The notes under the pieces were generated by a model, which ran no database searches, was not told the origin of the DNA, and saw only the letters and a list, made by a program, of their open reading frames with translations. This document shows positions 54,196-62,976 of a stretch of 64,000 nt of DNA, piece after piece. Source of the DNA: Streptosporangium saharense (lineage in GTDB: Bacteria; Actinomycetota; Actinomycetes; Streptosporangiales; Streptosporangiaceae); contig NZ_JACHJP010000005.1 of the NCBI RefSeq assembly GCF_014203715.1, forward strand, positions 310,001 through 374,000. The letters are read 5' to 3'. A program made the translations under genes and the position numbers. The first letter of the stretch is position 1. Each line of letters opens with the position of its first letter.

Positions 54196-56175
54196 ATGGA
54201 TGTGAAGGTCAGCGTCGTAGTACCGGTGTACAACCCCGGTGATACCGCCGACGCGTGTATCCGGTCCGTGCTCGAACAGTCGATGCCCTCGGAGGACTAC
54301 GAGGTCATCTTCGCCGACGACGGATCGGACGACGGGATCCAGCTCCGCCTCGACGCCGTCGCCGCGGTCCGCTCGAACGTCCGGGTCCTCCACCTCGGGC
54401 GGACCGGCTCGCCGATGCGCGGCCGCAACGTCGCCATGGCGGTCGCCAGGGGCGAGTACGTCTACCTGCTCGACCAGGCCGACCGCCTCGACCGCCTCGC
54501 CCTTGAGCGCATGTACGAGCGCGCTGTCGAGACCGGCGCGGACATCCTCATCGGACGGCTCGTGGACGGCCAGGGGCCGCCGTCCAAGATCTTCGAGCGC
54601 AACCGGGACCACGCCGACCTGCTCGGGGACCGGCTGCTCACCCTGCTGACGCCGCACAAGCTCTACCGCAGGGAGTTCCTCGACGAGGAGGTGCTCGCCT
54701 TCCCCGACCCCGGGGGCCTGCTGGCCGAGCAGACGTTCGTGACCAGGGCCTACCTGCGGGCCAGAACGATCACCGTCCTGGCCGACCAGGTCTGCTGCCA
54801 CCTCGGGGAGCGTCCGGTCAAACAGGAGGAGGACCCCTACGTCCACGGTGCCGAACTGCGCGAACTGCTCGACGTCGTCGACTACGAGGTGCCCGCGGGG
54901 CGACGGCGTGACCGGATGTACGCGCACTGGTTCCGCACGGCCGTACTGCGCCGCCTGGCCGGGGCCGGGTTCGTCAGCTCGTCCAGGGACAGGGCGGCGA
55001 CCTTCACGACCCTGCGCGAGCTGGTCGTGCAGCGCTTCCCGCAGCGGCTTGACCGCTACCTGCCCGTCCACCTGCGGGTGCGCGCGGCGCTGCTGCGCGC
55101 GGGCAGGCTCGACCAGCTCGTCGAACTCGCCCAGGCCATGCGCGACACCCGCCTGCAGGCCGAGCTGCGGGACCTGCGCTGGGAGGACGGCGCCTTCACC
55201 ATGGACCTCGCCGTGGAGATCGTCCGCGCGGGCGGGGAGCCGGTGCGGTTCATCCCGCGCGGGGACGACGGCCTGGTCTGGGAGCCCCCCGTCCCCCTCG
55301 ACGGCCTCGCGCTGTCGCCCGAACTGGCCGACGTCACCCTCGCCGCCTCCCGGGCCAGGTTCGAGGTCTACGTCAGGCACGAGGAGAGCGGGCTCATCTA
55401 CTTCCTGCCCGTGACCTGCTCGATGACCAGGGGCAGGCACCGCAACGGGGTCAGGCTCCAGGTCACCGGCTCCGCCAGGCTCGACGCCGCCTCCGCCGCC
55501 CTCGGCGACGCGCTGCCCCCCGGCCTGTGGGAGATCCACGTCCGCATGTACGGCGGCGCCAACCAGGTCCGGGCCCGGGTGACCGGCTCCCCGCTGAACT
55601 GCACCGGGACGCTGGCCAACCACTCCGAGCGCCTGGTCATCCCCTGGTGGTCGGACCGGGGCGAGCTGGGCGTGTGCGTCGAGCCCCCCTCGTTCGCCGA
55701 GTCGATCGTGCTGGTCTCTCCCGGGGCGACGGTCACCCCGCAGCGCGACCATGTGTTCGTCGTGGTGCCCGTGCCGTACGTGCCGCCGAGTGGGGGGCCG
55801 ACCGCTGAGCTGGTGCTGCGCAGGGCGAGCAGGGGGGAGCACGAGATCTGCGCGCCCGCGCTGGTCGAGCCGGGCGTCCCCGGGCAGCTCGCGGGCCGGC
55901 TGGTCGCCAAGGTGCCGGTACGGCGGGTCTACCGGGAGGGGTTCCTCGCCCCCGGAGACTGGCGGCCGTTCCTGCGGATCGGGGACAGGGAGGTCGGGCT
56001 GCGCTTCAAGGTCGGGATGAGCTTCGGCGGCCGGGTCGAGGTGCAGGCGGCCGCCGCCGCGAGGAGACCGGCCACGCGCTACCCGCTGTTCAAACGGGTG
56101 GCGTTGCGCATCCCGGGGGTCCGCAGGGCGGTCACGGTCACCAGGGCGGCCCAGCGTCGCTATCTGCCGGGCTGA
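54196..56175 (+). CDS. Family 2 glycosyltransferase with C-terminal beta domains
   Basis: The 659-residue protein has a GT-A domain: VSVVVPVYNPGDTADACIRS, the nucleotide site FADDGSDDG, and LLDQADRLDRLALERM where a DxD is expected. A helical linker and about 330 residues of beta-sandwich-like repeats follow (GLIYFLPVTCSMTRGRH, GLWEIHVRMYGGANQVRARV). This layout recalls TarS/TarP-type wall teichoic acid transferases. No polymer genes are adjacent. The 3' end overlaps the convergent regulator by 16 bases. Confidence 0.88.
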   Translation: MDVKVSVVVPVYNPGDTADACIRSVLEQSMPSEDYEVIFADDGSDDGIQLRLDAVAAVRSNVRVLHLGRTGSPMRGRNVAMAVARGEYVYLLDQADRLDRLALERMYERAVETGADILIGRLVDGQGPPSKIFERNRDHADLLGDRLLTLLTPHKLYRREFLDEEVLAFPDPGGLLAEQTFVTRAYLRARTITVLADQVCCHLGERPVKQEEDPYVHGAELRELLDVVDYEVPAGRRRDRMYAHWFRTAVLRRLAGAGFVSSSRDRAATFTTLRELVVQRFPQRLDRYLPVHLRVRAALLRAGRLDQLVELAQAMRDTRLQAELRDLRWEDGAFTMDLAVEIVRAGGEPVRFIPRGDDGLVWEPPVPLDGLALSPELADVTLAASRARFEVYVRHEESGLIYFLPVTCSMTRGRHRNGVRLQVTGSARLDAASAALGDALPPGLWEIHVRMYGGANQVRARVTGSPLNCTGTLANHSERLVIPWWSDRGELGVCVEPPSFAESIVLVSPGATVTPQRDHVFVVVPVPYVPPSGGPTAELVLRRASRGEHEICAPALVEPGVPGQLAGRLVAKVPVRRVYREGFLAPGDWRPFLRIGDREVGLRFKVGMSFGGRVEVQAAAAARRPATRYPLFKRVALRIPGVRRAVTVTRAAQRRYLPG

Positions 56176-58046
56176 GCCTCCGGGGTGCTGAGGCGGTGCA
56201 GGCGCAGGGCGAGCTGGACCTCCAGGGCCCTGTCAGGGGCCTGCCAGCCGGGTCCCAGGAGCTGCGCCACCCGGTCCAGGCGCTGGGTGACGGTGTTGAC
56301 GTGGATGTGCAGGGCCTCCGCCGTACGGGACAGGGAGCAGCCTGAGCCGAAGTAGGCGGTGAGCGTGCGCACCAGCGCCGTGCCGCGCCTGGCGTCGTAG
56401 TCGAGCACCGGGCCGACTGTCGCGGCGAGGAACGCCTCGATGTCGCGCCCGCCGCCGACGAGCAGCCCGACGAAGCCGAGGTCGGCGACCCCGGCGCCCT
56501 CTCCCTCGCGGCCCAGGGCCACCAGGGCGTCGGCGCAGCGCCTGGCCTCCTGGTGGGCCTCGGCCACCTCCGCGGGGCCGCGCACGGGGCCGCAGGCGCC
56601 CGCGGTCGCCGGACGGCCGAGCCCGGCGCCCAGCTCGGCGGCCACCTTCCTGGCGAGCGCGCCCGGGTCGTCGCCGGGCAGCAGCAGCACGACCTCGTCC
56701 CCGCGCTGGGCCGCCAGGCCACGGTTGAGCGCGGCGTGCGAGGAGGCCCAGAACCCGGCCCGCTCCCGCTGCTCGTCGCCGTGGTGGGCCACCACGACCA
56801 CGTGGGCGGCCCCGAGATCGACGCCGACCCGCCTGGCCCGCTCCGCCAGGCCGTCAAGACCGGGCCGGGAGATCAGGTCGTCGAGCAGCTCACCCCTGAC
56901 CCGGCCCTCCGCCTCGGCGACCGTACGGCGGAACAGCGTCAGCAGCGCGGTGACCAGCGCGGCCCGCTCCAGGATGCGCTGGTCGGTGTCGGCGACCGGC
57001 TCCTCGGCCCGCAGCACGAGCGTGCACAGCGGCTCCGCGCCCACGTCCACCGACGCGACCAGCAGGCTTCCCCTCCTGACCGTACGGCCGAGCGCGCGGG
57101 AGGTCCTCGCCGCCTCGGCGATCGTCGCCGTGACGCCCTCGCCCAGCTCGGCCGGGTCCCCGGCGATCGGCCGTCCGGCGTCGTCGAGCACGACCAGCGA
57201 GCCGCCCAGCACCTCGGTCACCACGGCGGCCACGTCCTCGACCCCGCCGCCGCGCAGCACGAGCCCGGCCATCCGGTCGTGGGCGTGCGCGGCCCGCTCG
57301 ACGGCCCCGCTGTGCGCGCTGGCCAGGCGGCTGGTCTCGCTCAGCTCCTCAAGGGCGTTCCTGGTCTCCTGCAGCAGCCTGGCGTTGTCGATCGCCACCG
57401 CCGCGTGCGCCGCCAGCGAGGCCAGGAGCACCACCTCGTCCTGGCTGAAGGGCCGCACGCTGCGGTTGGCCGCGAACAGCACCCCGATGACCCGGGCGCC
57501 GAGTTTGAGTGGAACGCCCAGGATCGCGACCAGCCCCTCTTCGAGCACGGCGTCGTCGATGTCCTCCTTGTGGCGGAAGCGGGGGTCGGCGAAGTAGTCG
57601 GCCGTCGAGTACGGCGTCGCCGTCTGGGCCACCAGCCCGCCGAGCCCGGCCCCCATGGGCAGCCGCAGCGCCCTGAACTTGGCAGAGACCGAACCGTCGG
57701 TCACCCGCATCCAGGTGTCACCCCGGTCGGGGTCGTGCAGCGTCATGTAGGCGGCGTCGGCGCCGAGGAGCTGCCTGGCCCGGTGCACGATGGCCTCAAG
57801 GACGGCGTCGAGGTCGCGCAGCCCGGCCAGGTCGCCCGCGGTGTCGAACAGCGCCGACAGTTCGGCCTCCCGCCTGGCCCTGCGCCGCAGCAGGGTCCGC
57901 ACCCGCAGCGCGACGAGCTTGGCCTCCTCAAGCTCGGCCAGCGTCGCGGCGTCGGCGCCCGCGCTCCTGGCGGCCAGGACCGGCCCCTCGAACTCGACCG
58001 CGGACGCCTCCCTGGCCAGTAGTTCGAGGAAGACCCGCGCGCTCAT
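56160..58046 (-). CDS. GAF-domain PucR/CdaR-type regulator
   Basis: The 628-residue protein has a GAF domain (about residues 75-225: ARQLLGADAAYMTLHDPDRG, LAAHAAVAIDNARLLQET) and a degenerate GGDEF-like region. It ends with an HTH_30 (SLSRTAEALHIHVNTVTQRL). In many actinomycetes such a gene neighbours 3-hydroxybutyrate dehydrogenase, as here (58 bases apart, same strand), and is expected to control it. Confidence 0.92.
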   Translation of the reverse strand: MSARVFLELLAREASAVEFEGPVLAARSAGADAATLAELEEAKLVALRVRTLLRRRARREAELSALFDTAGDLAGLRDLDAVLEAIVHRARQLLGADAAYMTLHDPDRGDTWMRVTDGSVSAKFRALRLPMGAGLGGLVAQTATPYSTADYFADPRFRHKEDIDDAVLEEGLVAILGVPLKLGARVIGVLFAANRSVRPFSQDEVVLLASLAAHAAVAIDNARLLQETRNALEELSETSRLASAHSGAVERAAHAHDRMAGLVLRGGGVEDVAAVVTEVLGGSLVVLDDAGRPIAGDPAELGEGVTATIAEAARTSRALGRTVRRGSLLVASVDVGAEPLCTLVLRAEEPVADTDQRILERAALVTALLTLFRRTVAEAEGRVRGELLDDLISRPGLDGLAERARRVGVDLGAAHVVVVAHHGDEQRERAGFWASSHAALNRGLAAQRGDEVVLLLPGDDPGALARKVAAELGAGLGRPATAGACGPVRGPAEVAEAHQEARRCADALVALGREGEGAGVADLGFVGLLVGGGRDIEAFLAATVGPVLDYDARRGTALVRTLTAYFGSGCSLSRTAEALHIHVNTVTQRLDRVAQLLGPGWQAPDRALEVQLALRLHRLSTPEAQPGR

Positions 58047-58104
58047 GAGGCCATTGTCGCGTCCGCCCCCGCGACGCCGGTCAGCGGGCCGTCCGGCCCC
58101 CGTC

Positions 58105-58851
58105 TCAGCGGGCTGTCCAGCCCCCGTCGATGGGCAGGGAGGAGCCGGTGACGAACGAGCCGTGCGGGCCGCACAGGTAGGCGACCAGCTCGGCCACCTC
58201 CTCGGGCTCGATCAGCCGCTTGATCACGGCCGGGGCGAGCATGATCTGCTCGACGACCTCGTTCCTGCCGATGCCGTGGGTCCTGGCCTGGTCGTCGATC
58301 TGGTCCTCGACCAGGGGGGTGCGGACGTAGGCCGGGTTCACACAGTTGGAGGTGACGCCGTGCTCGGCACCTTCGAGGGCGACGACCTTCGACAGCCCTT
58401 CGAGCGCGTGCTTCGCAGTGACATATGCGGATTTATACGGCGAGGCACGGAGGCCGTGGACCGAGGAGACGTTGACGATCCGCCCCCAGCCCCGCCGGTA
58501 CATCCCCGGCAGCACCGCCCTGACCAGCAGGAACGGCGCCTCGACCATGACCTTCAGCATCGTGGAGAACACCTCGGGCGGGAACTCCTCGATCGGCGCC
58601 ACGTGCTGGAACCCGGCGTTGTTCACCAGCACGTCCACCTCGGCGGGGACCAGGTCCACGAAGTCCGGCGAGGCCAGGTCGGCGACGACCGGCGTCCCGG
58701 CGACCTCCCTGGCGACCTCGGCCGCGGCCCCCGCGTCCCTGTCCAGCACGACCACGTGCGCCCCCGCGGCGGCGAGCTGGTGCGCGCACGCCCGCCCGAT
58801 GCCGCTGCCCGCCCCGGTCACCAGGGCGAGCCGCCCCGCCAGATCAGTCAT
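58105..58851 (-). CDS. 3-hydroxybutyrate dehydrogenase (SDR)
   Basis: The 248-residue short-chain dehydrogenase has TGAGSGIGRACAH, NNAG, the catalytic Ser in NVSSVHGL and YVTAKHALEG (Tyr-x3-Lys). The region YVRTPLVEDQIDDQARTHG is typical of D-3-hydroxybutyrate dehydrogenases. It oxidises 3-hydroxybutyrate to acetoacetate in ketone-body or PHB use. It lies upstream of the GAF-PucR gene on the same strand. Confidence 0.9.
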   Translation of the reverse strand: MTDLAGRLALVTGAGSGIGRACAHQLAAAGAHVVVLDRDAGAAAEVAREVAGTPVVADLASPDFVDLVPAEVDVLVNNAGFQHVAPIEEFPPEVFSTMLKVMVEAPFLLVRAVLPGMYRRGWGRIVNVSSVHGLRASPYKSAYVTAKHALEGLSKVVALEGAEHGVTSNCVNPAYVRTPLVEDQIDDQARTHGIGRNEVVEQIMLAPAVIKRLIEPEEVAELVAYLCGPHGSFVTGSSLPIDGGWTAR

Positions 58852-58901
58852 GACATCGAATGTAGTGTCCGGTCCCGCCGATCCGGTGGACGCGCGGCCC
58901 G

Positions 58902-59465
58902 TCAGCGGACGGGGTAGCGGATGATCGTCCGCAGCTTCTCCGGGGCGGCGCGGCGGAAGTCCGACAGGTAGATCTCGTGGTGCCTGCCCGCCAGGGACAG
59001 ACCCTGCCCGGTGATGAACTCCATCAGCGTCTTGACCGTCGCCGGTTCCTCGGCGAAGGGTCCTTTGTGCAGGATCTGGGCCGACCTGCCCTCGCTCATG
59101 GTTCCCAGCCGCAGGCCGTCGAGGCGTGTTCCTGGCCGCTTCCGCCGTACGGTCTCGACCGCCCGCTCGACGAGCGCGGCGTCCACCCGGGCGGGCTGGG
59201 GGATGAGGGCCGTCCAGCGCATGGAGGACAGGTCGTCGGGGTCGCCGTCCCAGAGTCCTTCGAGGGGGGCGACCGAGTAGGTCATGACCGGCTTCAGCTC
59301 GGCGCGCACGGCGTAGGCCACGCCGTACAGGGCCGCGACGGCGTCGAGGTACGGCTCACCCGAGGGGGCGCCCGAGCCGTCGAGCATGAGGCAGGGCAGG
59401 TCGGGCACGTCGATGAGGCGCGGGGTCGTGGTGGCCACGTAGAGGTCGCGGTGGATCTGCTTCAT
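58902..59465 (-). CDS. GyrI-like small-molecule-binding protein
   Basis: The 187-residue protein has the GyrI-like layout: CLMLDGSGAPSGEPYLDAVA, VMTYSVAPLEGLWDGDP, HKGPFAEEPATVKTLMEFI and HEIYLSDFRRAAPEKLRTII. Relatives bind or hydrolyse small toxic compounds. It is encoded alone, 40 bases downstream of the tautomerase gene. Confidence 0.88.
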   Translation of the reverse strand: MKQIHRDLYVATTTPRLIDVPDLPCLMLDGSGAPSGEPYLDAVAALYGVAYAVRAELKPVMTYSVAPLEGLWDGDPDDLSSMRWTALIPQPARVDAALVERAVETVRRKRPGTRLDGLRLGTMSEGRSAQILHKGPFAEEPATVKTLMEFITGQGLSLAGRHHEIYLSDFRRAAPEKLRTIIRYPVR

Positions 59466-59506
59466 GCCGTAAGAGTGGACTCTCCCACGAGGGGAGAGTC
59501 CAGTTC

Positions 59507-59893
59507 TCAGACCGTGACCGGGTAGGTCAGCGTGAGCTCGTCCCCGGGCATCCCCCTGATGCCCCAGTTGACCTGCGGAGACTCGATGATCACGATCTCC
59601 AGGTCGGTGGCGGGCAGGTCGAGCCGCTCCTGCGCCCTGGCGAACAGCGTGCGGATGAGGTCGCGTTTGGCCTCGTCCGTCCTGCCGGTGAAGCAGACGA
59701 TCTCCACGATGAGATACCGCTCACTCCGCTGCGGGCAGAGGAGGTCCTCGGCGTCGAGCAGCAGGAAACGGTGGAAGCGCTTGTCCTCGGGCAGCCGCCA
59801 CACCTCGGTGAGGCACCCGTGCAGGGTGTCGGAGACCTCCCGGCGCCGGTCGGCCCAGACGTCGCGACGGCCGTAGATCTTGATCTGTGTCAT
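59507..59893 (-). CDS. Tautomerase-family protein without the N-terminal proline
   Basis: The 128-residue protein matches the Tautomerase_2 family ([40 protein letters not shown]). The usual catalytic Pro after Met is absent: the start is MTQIKIYG. It may therefore lack tautomerase activity. ATG 59893 overlaps the fumC stop as ATGA, so it is translationally coupled to fumarase. Confidence 0.85.
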   Translation of the reverse strand: MTQIKIYGRRDVWADRRREVSDTLHGCLTEVWRLPEDKRFHRFLLLDAEDLLCPQRSERYLIVEIVCFTGRTDEAKRDLIRTLFARAQERLDLPATDLEIVIIESPQVNWGIRGMPGDELTLTYPVTV

Positions 59894-61311
59894 GACGGGG
59901 AGTCTTCCCGATCCCCGGGCGCGGACGGCGGACGGGTCATGGAGAGCACGTCGAGCAGCGCGTCGAGCTGCTCCTCGGTGAGGGTGCCGTTGGCCACGTG
60001 ACCGCGCTCGACCACGACCTCCCTGATCGTCCTGCGCTGTTCGAGGGCCTGCTTGGCGATCTTCGCGGCCTCCTCGTAGCCGACGTGCCGGTTGAGCGGG
60101 GTGACGATCGAGGGGGACGACTCGGCGTATTCGAGCAGCCTGTCGGTGTTGGCGGTGATCCTGACGATGCAGCGGTCGGCGAGCAGCCGGGAGACGTTGG
60201 CCAGCAGCCGGATCGACTCCAGGATGTTGCGGGCGATGACGGGCAGCATCACGTTGAGTTCGAAGTTGCCCGAGGCCCCGGCGAAGGTGATGGTCGCGTC
60301 GTTGCCGATGACCTGGGCCGCGACCATGCACACGGCCTCGGGGACGACCGGGTTGACCTTGCCCGGCATGATCGAGGAGCCGGGCTGGAGGTCGGGGAGG
60401 TTGATCTCGCCGAGCCCGGTACGCGGTCCCGAGCCCATCCAGCGCAGGTCGTTGGCGATCTTGTTGAGCGAGACGGCGACGGTCCGGAGCTGGCCGGACA
60501 GCTCGACGACGGCGTCCCTGGCCCCCTGCGCCTCGAAGTGGTCGGGAGCCTCGGAGAACGGCAGCCCGGTCGCCTCGCGGAGCCTCTCGATGACCTTGGG
60601 GGCGAACCCGGGCGGGGTGTTGATCCCGGTCCCGACGGCCGTGCCGCCGAGCGGCAGCTGCACGAGGCGGGGAACCGCGCCGCGCACCCTGGTGATGGCG
60701 TTGTCGATCTGGGTGGCGTAACCGCCGAACTCCTGGCCGAGCGTCACCGGCGTGGCGTCCATCAGGTGCGTACGGCCCGCCTTGACGACGTCCTCGAACT
60801 GCAGGGCCTTGTTCCTGAGCGCGGTCGCCAGGTGCCGCAGGGACGGGATCAGGTGGTAGGTCACCTCGGTCGTCGCCGCGACGTGGATCGAGGTCGGGAA
60901 CACGTCGTTTGAGGACTGCGAGGCGTTGACGTGGTCGTTCGGGTGGACGGGACGGCCGAGACGCTCCTCGGCGAGGGTGGCGATCACCTCGTTGGCGTTC
61001 ATGTTGGAGGAGGTCCCCGAGCCGGTCTGGAAGACGTCCACGGGGAACTCGGCGTCCCACTCGTTCTCCGCGACGTCCGTCGCCGCCTCGGCGATCGCCT
61101 CGGCCATCTCCTTCTCAAGCACGCCGAGCTCGGCGTTGACCTCGGCGGCGACCGCCTTGATCAGGCCGAGCGCCGCGATGTGCGCGCTGTCCAGACCACG
61201 GCCTGAGACGGGGAAGTTCTCGACGGCCCGCTGCGTCTGCGCCCGCCACTTCGCCTCCGCGGGGACCCGCACGTCGCCCATCGAGTCATGTTCGATCCGA
61301 AACTCGCTCAT
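59890..61311 (-). CDS. fumC: Class II fumarate hydratase
   Basis: The 473-residue enzyme has [16 protein letters not shown], the [14 protein letters not shown] substrate loop, TVGxxFGGYA-like region [12 protein letters not shown], and the signature [12 protein letters not shown] (about residue 312). It converts fumarate to malate in the TCA cycle. ATG 61311 is well placed. A tautomerase-like gene is coupled downstream. Confidence 0.97.
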   Translation of the reverse strand: MSEFRIEHDSMGDVRVPAEAKWRAQTQRAVENFPVSGRGLDSAHIAALGLIKAVAAEVNAELGVLEKEMAEAIAEAATDVAENEWDAEFPVDVFQTGSGTSSNMNANEVIATLAEERLGRPVHPNDHVNASQSSNDVFPTSIHVAATTEVTYHLIPSLRHLATALRNKALQFEDVVKAGRTHLMDATPVTLGQEFGGYATQIDNAITRVRGAVPRLVQLPLGGTAVGTGINTPPGFAPKVIERLREATGLPFSEAPDHFEAQGARDAVVELSGQLRTVAVSLNKIANDLRWMGSGPRTGLGEINLPDLQPGSSIMPGKVNPVVPEAVCMVAAQVIGNDATITFAGASGNFELNVMLPVIARNILESIRLLANVSRLLADRCIVRITANTDRLLEYAESSPSIVTPLNRHVGYEEAAKIAKQALEQRRTIREVVVERGHVANGTLTEEQLDALLDVLSMTRPPSAPGDREDSPS

Positions 61312-61409
61312 GCCTCCAGTCTGCGCCTTCCGTCCGCGCTTTCGCGGGGGAGCGGGTACGGCGGGGGCCAGGGGGGTGCGTCGGCGGGCGACGGCGTTTG
61401 CGACACTCC

Positions 61410-61649
61410 TCCCACGGTTCCGAGTCCCACAGCTTTGAGTCCTACGGCTTCGGGTCCCACAGCCTCGGGTCCCACAGCTCCGAGCCCTACAGCTTTGAGC
61501 CCCACGGCTTCAGGTTCCACAGCTTCGAGTCTCGCGGCTCTGGGTCCCACAGCTTCGGGCTCCACGGCCTCAAGGCTTGCGGCTTCGAGTTTCATGGCTT
61601 CACGTTCCACGACTTCGAGCCCTCCGGCTTCGAGTCCCACAGTTTCGCG
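61410..61649. repeat. 16 x 15-bp minisatellite
   Basis: Sixteen contiguous 15-base units with consensus TCCCACAGCTTCGAG cover exactly 240 bases between fumC and the permease gene. Units differ by one to six bases and no unit is shifted in phase. In the permease frame they read as PTASG-like pentapeptides ([20 protein letters not shown]), and that frame stays open from 61288 through to the permease. Other frames are open too. Confidence 0.95.
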
Positions 61650-61686
61650 ACAGGAGGAGATCCGCCGTGCCCGGAAGGCCCCGATC

Positions 61687-62943
61687 GTGAACGCCGCGCT
61701 CGCGGAGACGGTCTCGGTGCTCCTCCTCCTGGCCGTGCTGGCCTGCGCGGTCATCCGGCCGTGGGGCTGGCAGGAGGCAGTCGTCGCGGTCCCCGCCGCC
61801 GGGGTGGTCGTCGCGACCGGGGCGATCTCCGTTGAGCACGCCCTCGCCGAGATGGCCAGGCTCGGGCCGGTGATCGGCTTCCTGGCGGCCGTGCTCGTCC
61901 TGGCCAAACTGTGCGACGACGAGGGCCTGTTCCACGCCTGCGGCGTCTGGATGGCCCGTGGCGCGGCCGGACGGCCACGGCACCTGCTGGCCCAGGTGTT
62001 CGTCGCGGCCTCGCTGATCACCGCGGTGCTCAGCCTGGACGCCACGGTCGTGCTGCTGACGCCGGTGGTGCTCGCCACGGCCGCCAGGCTCGGCGCCCGC
62101 CCCGGGCCGCACGTCTACGCCTGCGCCCACCTGTCGAACACGGCCTCGCTGCTGCTGCCGGTCTCCAACCTGACGAACCTGCTGGCCTTCACGGCCAGCG
62201 GCCTGAGCTTCACCCGCTTCACGGCCCTGATGGCATTGCCGTGGCTGGTGGCCATCGGGGTGGAGTACGTCCTGTTCCTGAGGTTCTTCGCCAGGGACCT
62301 GGACGCGGGGGCCGCCGCCCCGGCCGTCGCCGAGCCCCGTGAGATGCCGCTCTTCGCGCTGGTCACGGTGGTGTGCACGCTCGCCGGGTTCGTGGTCGCC
62401 TCCTGGCTGGGGATCAACCCCGCGTGGGCGGCGCTGGCGGGCGCGGCCGTACTCGCCTGTCGTGCCCTGGCCAGGGGACACACGACCCCGGTGGCCGTCG
62501 TGCGCTCGGCCGCGGTGCCGTTCCTGGCCTTCGTGCTGGCGCTGGCCGTCGTGGTGCGGGCGGTTGTGGACAACGGCCTCGCCGACGCGCTCGGCCACCT
62601 GGTCCCCGACGGCACCGGTCTTCCCGCCCTGCTGGGGATCGCGGCGCTGGCCGCGCTCCTGGCGAACGTGATCAACAACCTGCCCGCCGTACTGGTCCTG
62701 CTGCCGCTGACCGCGCCCGCCGGACCGGGCGCGGTGCTGGCGGTGCTGATCGGGGTGAACATCGGCCCCAACCTCACCTACGCCGGGTCCCTGGCGACCC
62801 TGCTGTGGCGGCGGATCGTGCGCGAGCACGACACCGGGGTGGGCCTCGGGGAGTTCACCCGGCTCGGACTGCTCACCGTGGGCGCCACGCTGCCGCTCGC
62901 GGTCGTGGCGCTGTGGGCGTCCCTGCACGTGATCGGGATCTGA
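61687..62943 (+). CDS. ArsB/NhaD-type ion permease
   Basis: GTG 61687 has GGAAGG eight bases upstream. The 418-residue protein has about eleven membrane segments and the IT-superfamily pattern: AVLVLAKLCDDEGLFHACG, SLDATVVLLTPVVLATAARL, LSNTASLLLPVSNLTNLLAF and ANVINNLPAVLVLLPL. The length suits ArsB-like proteins; substrate (arsenite, or an anion) is unknown since no ars genes are near. A repeat-coded N-terminal extension from upstream is possible but less likely. Confidence 0.88.
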   Translation: MNAALAETVSVLLLLAVLACAVIRPWGWQEAVVAVPAAGVVVATGAISVEHALAEMARLGPVIGFLAAVLVLAKLCDDEGLFHACGVWMARGAAGRPRHLLAQVFVAASLITAVLSLDATVVLLTPVVLATAARLGARPGPHVYACAHLSNTASLLLPVSNLTNLLAFTASGLSFTRFTALMALPWLVAIGVEYVLFLRFFARDLDAGAAAPAVAEPREMPLFALVTVVCTLAGFVVASWLGINPAWAALAGAAVLACRALARGHTTPVAVVRSAAVPFLAFVLALAVVVRAVVDNGLADALGHLVPDGTGLPALLGIAALAALLANVINNLPAVLVLLPLTAPAGPGAVLAVLIGVNIGPNLTYAGSLATLLWRRIVREHDTGVGLGEFTRLGLLTVGATLPLAVVALWASLHVIGI

Positions 62944-62949
62944 CCCCGT

Positions 62950-62970
62950 GGCGCCCCTTTCACGGGCGCC
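62950..62970. terminator. Bidirectional terminator
   Basis: GGCGCCC, seven bases, GGGCGCC is a perfect hairpin between the convergent permease and kinase genes. Confidence 0.7.
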
Positions 62971-62976
62971 GCGAGA

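Noticed and set aside
53317-55842. 841-residue open frame on the minus strand across the SLT-like and GT2 genes
   Set aside because: It is antisense to two genes with clear motifs and is rich in Arg/His/Pro/Gln from reversed GC-rich codons; no family features.
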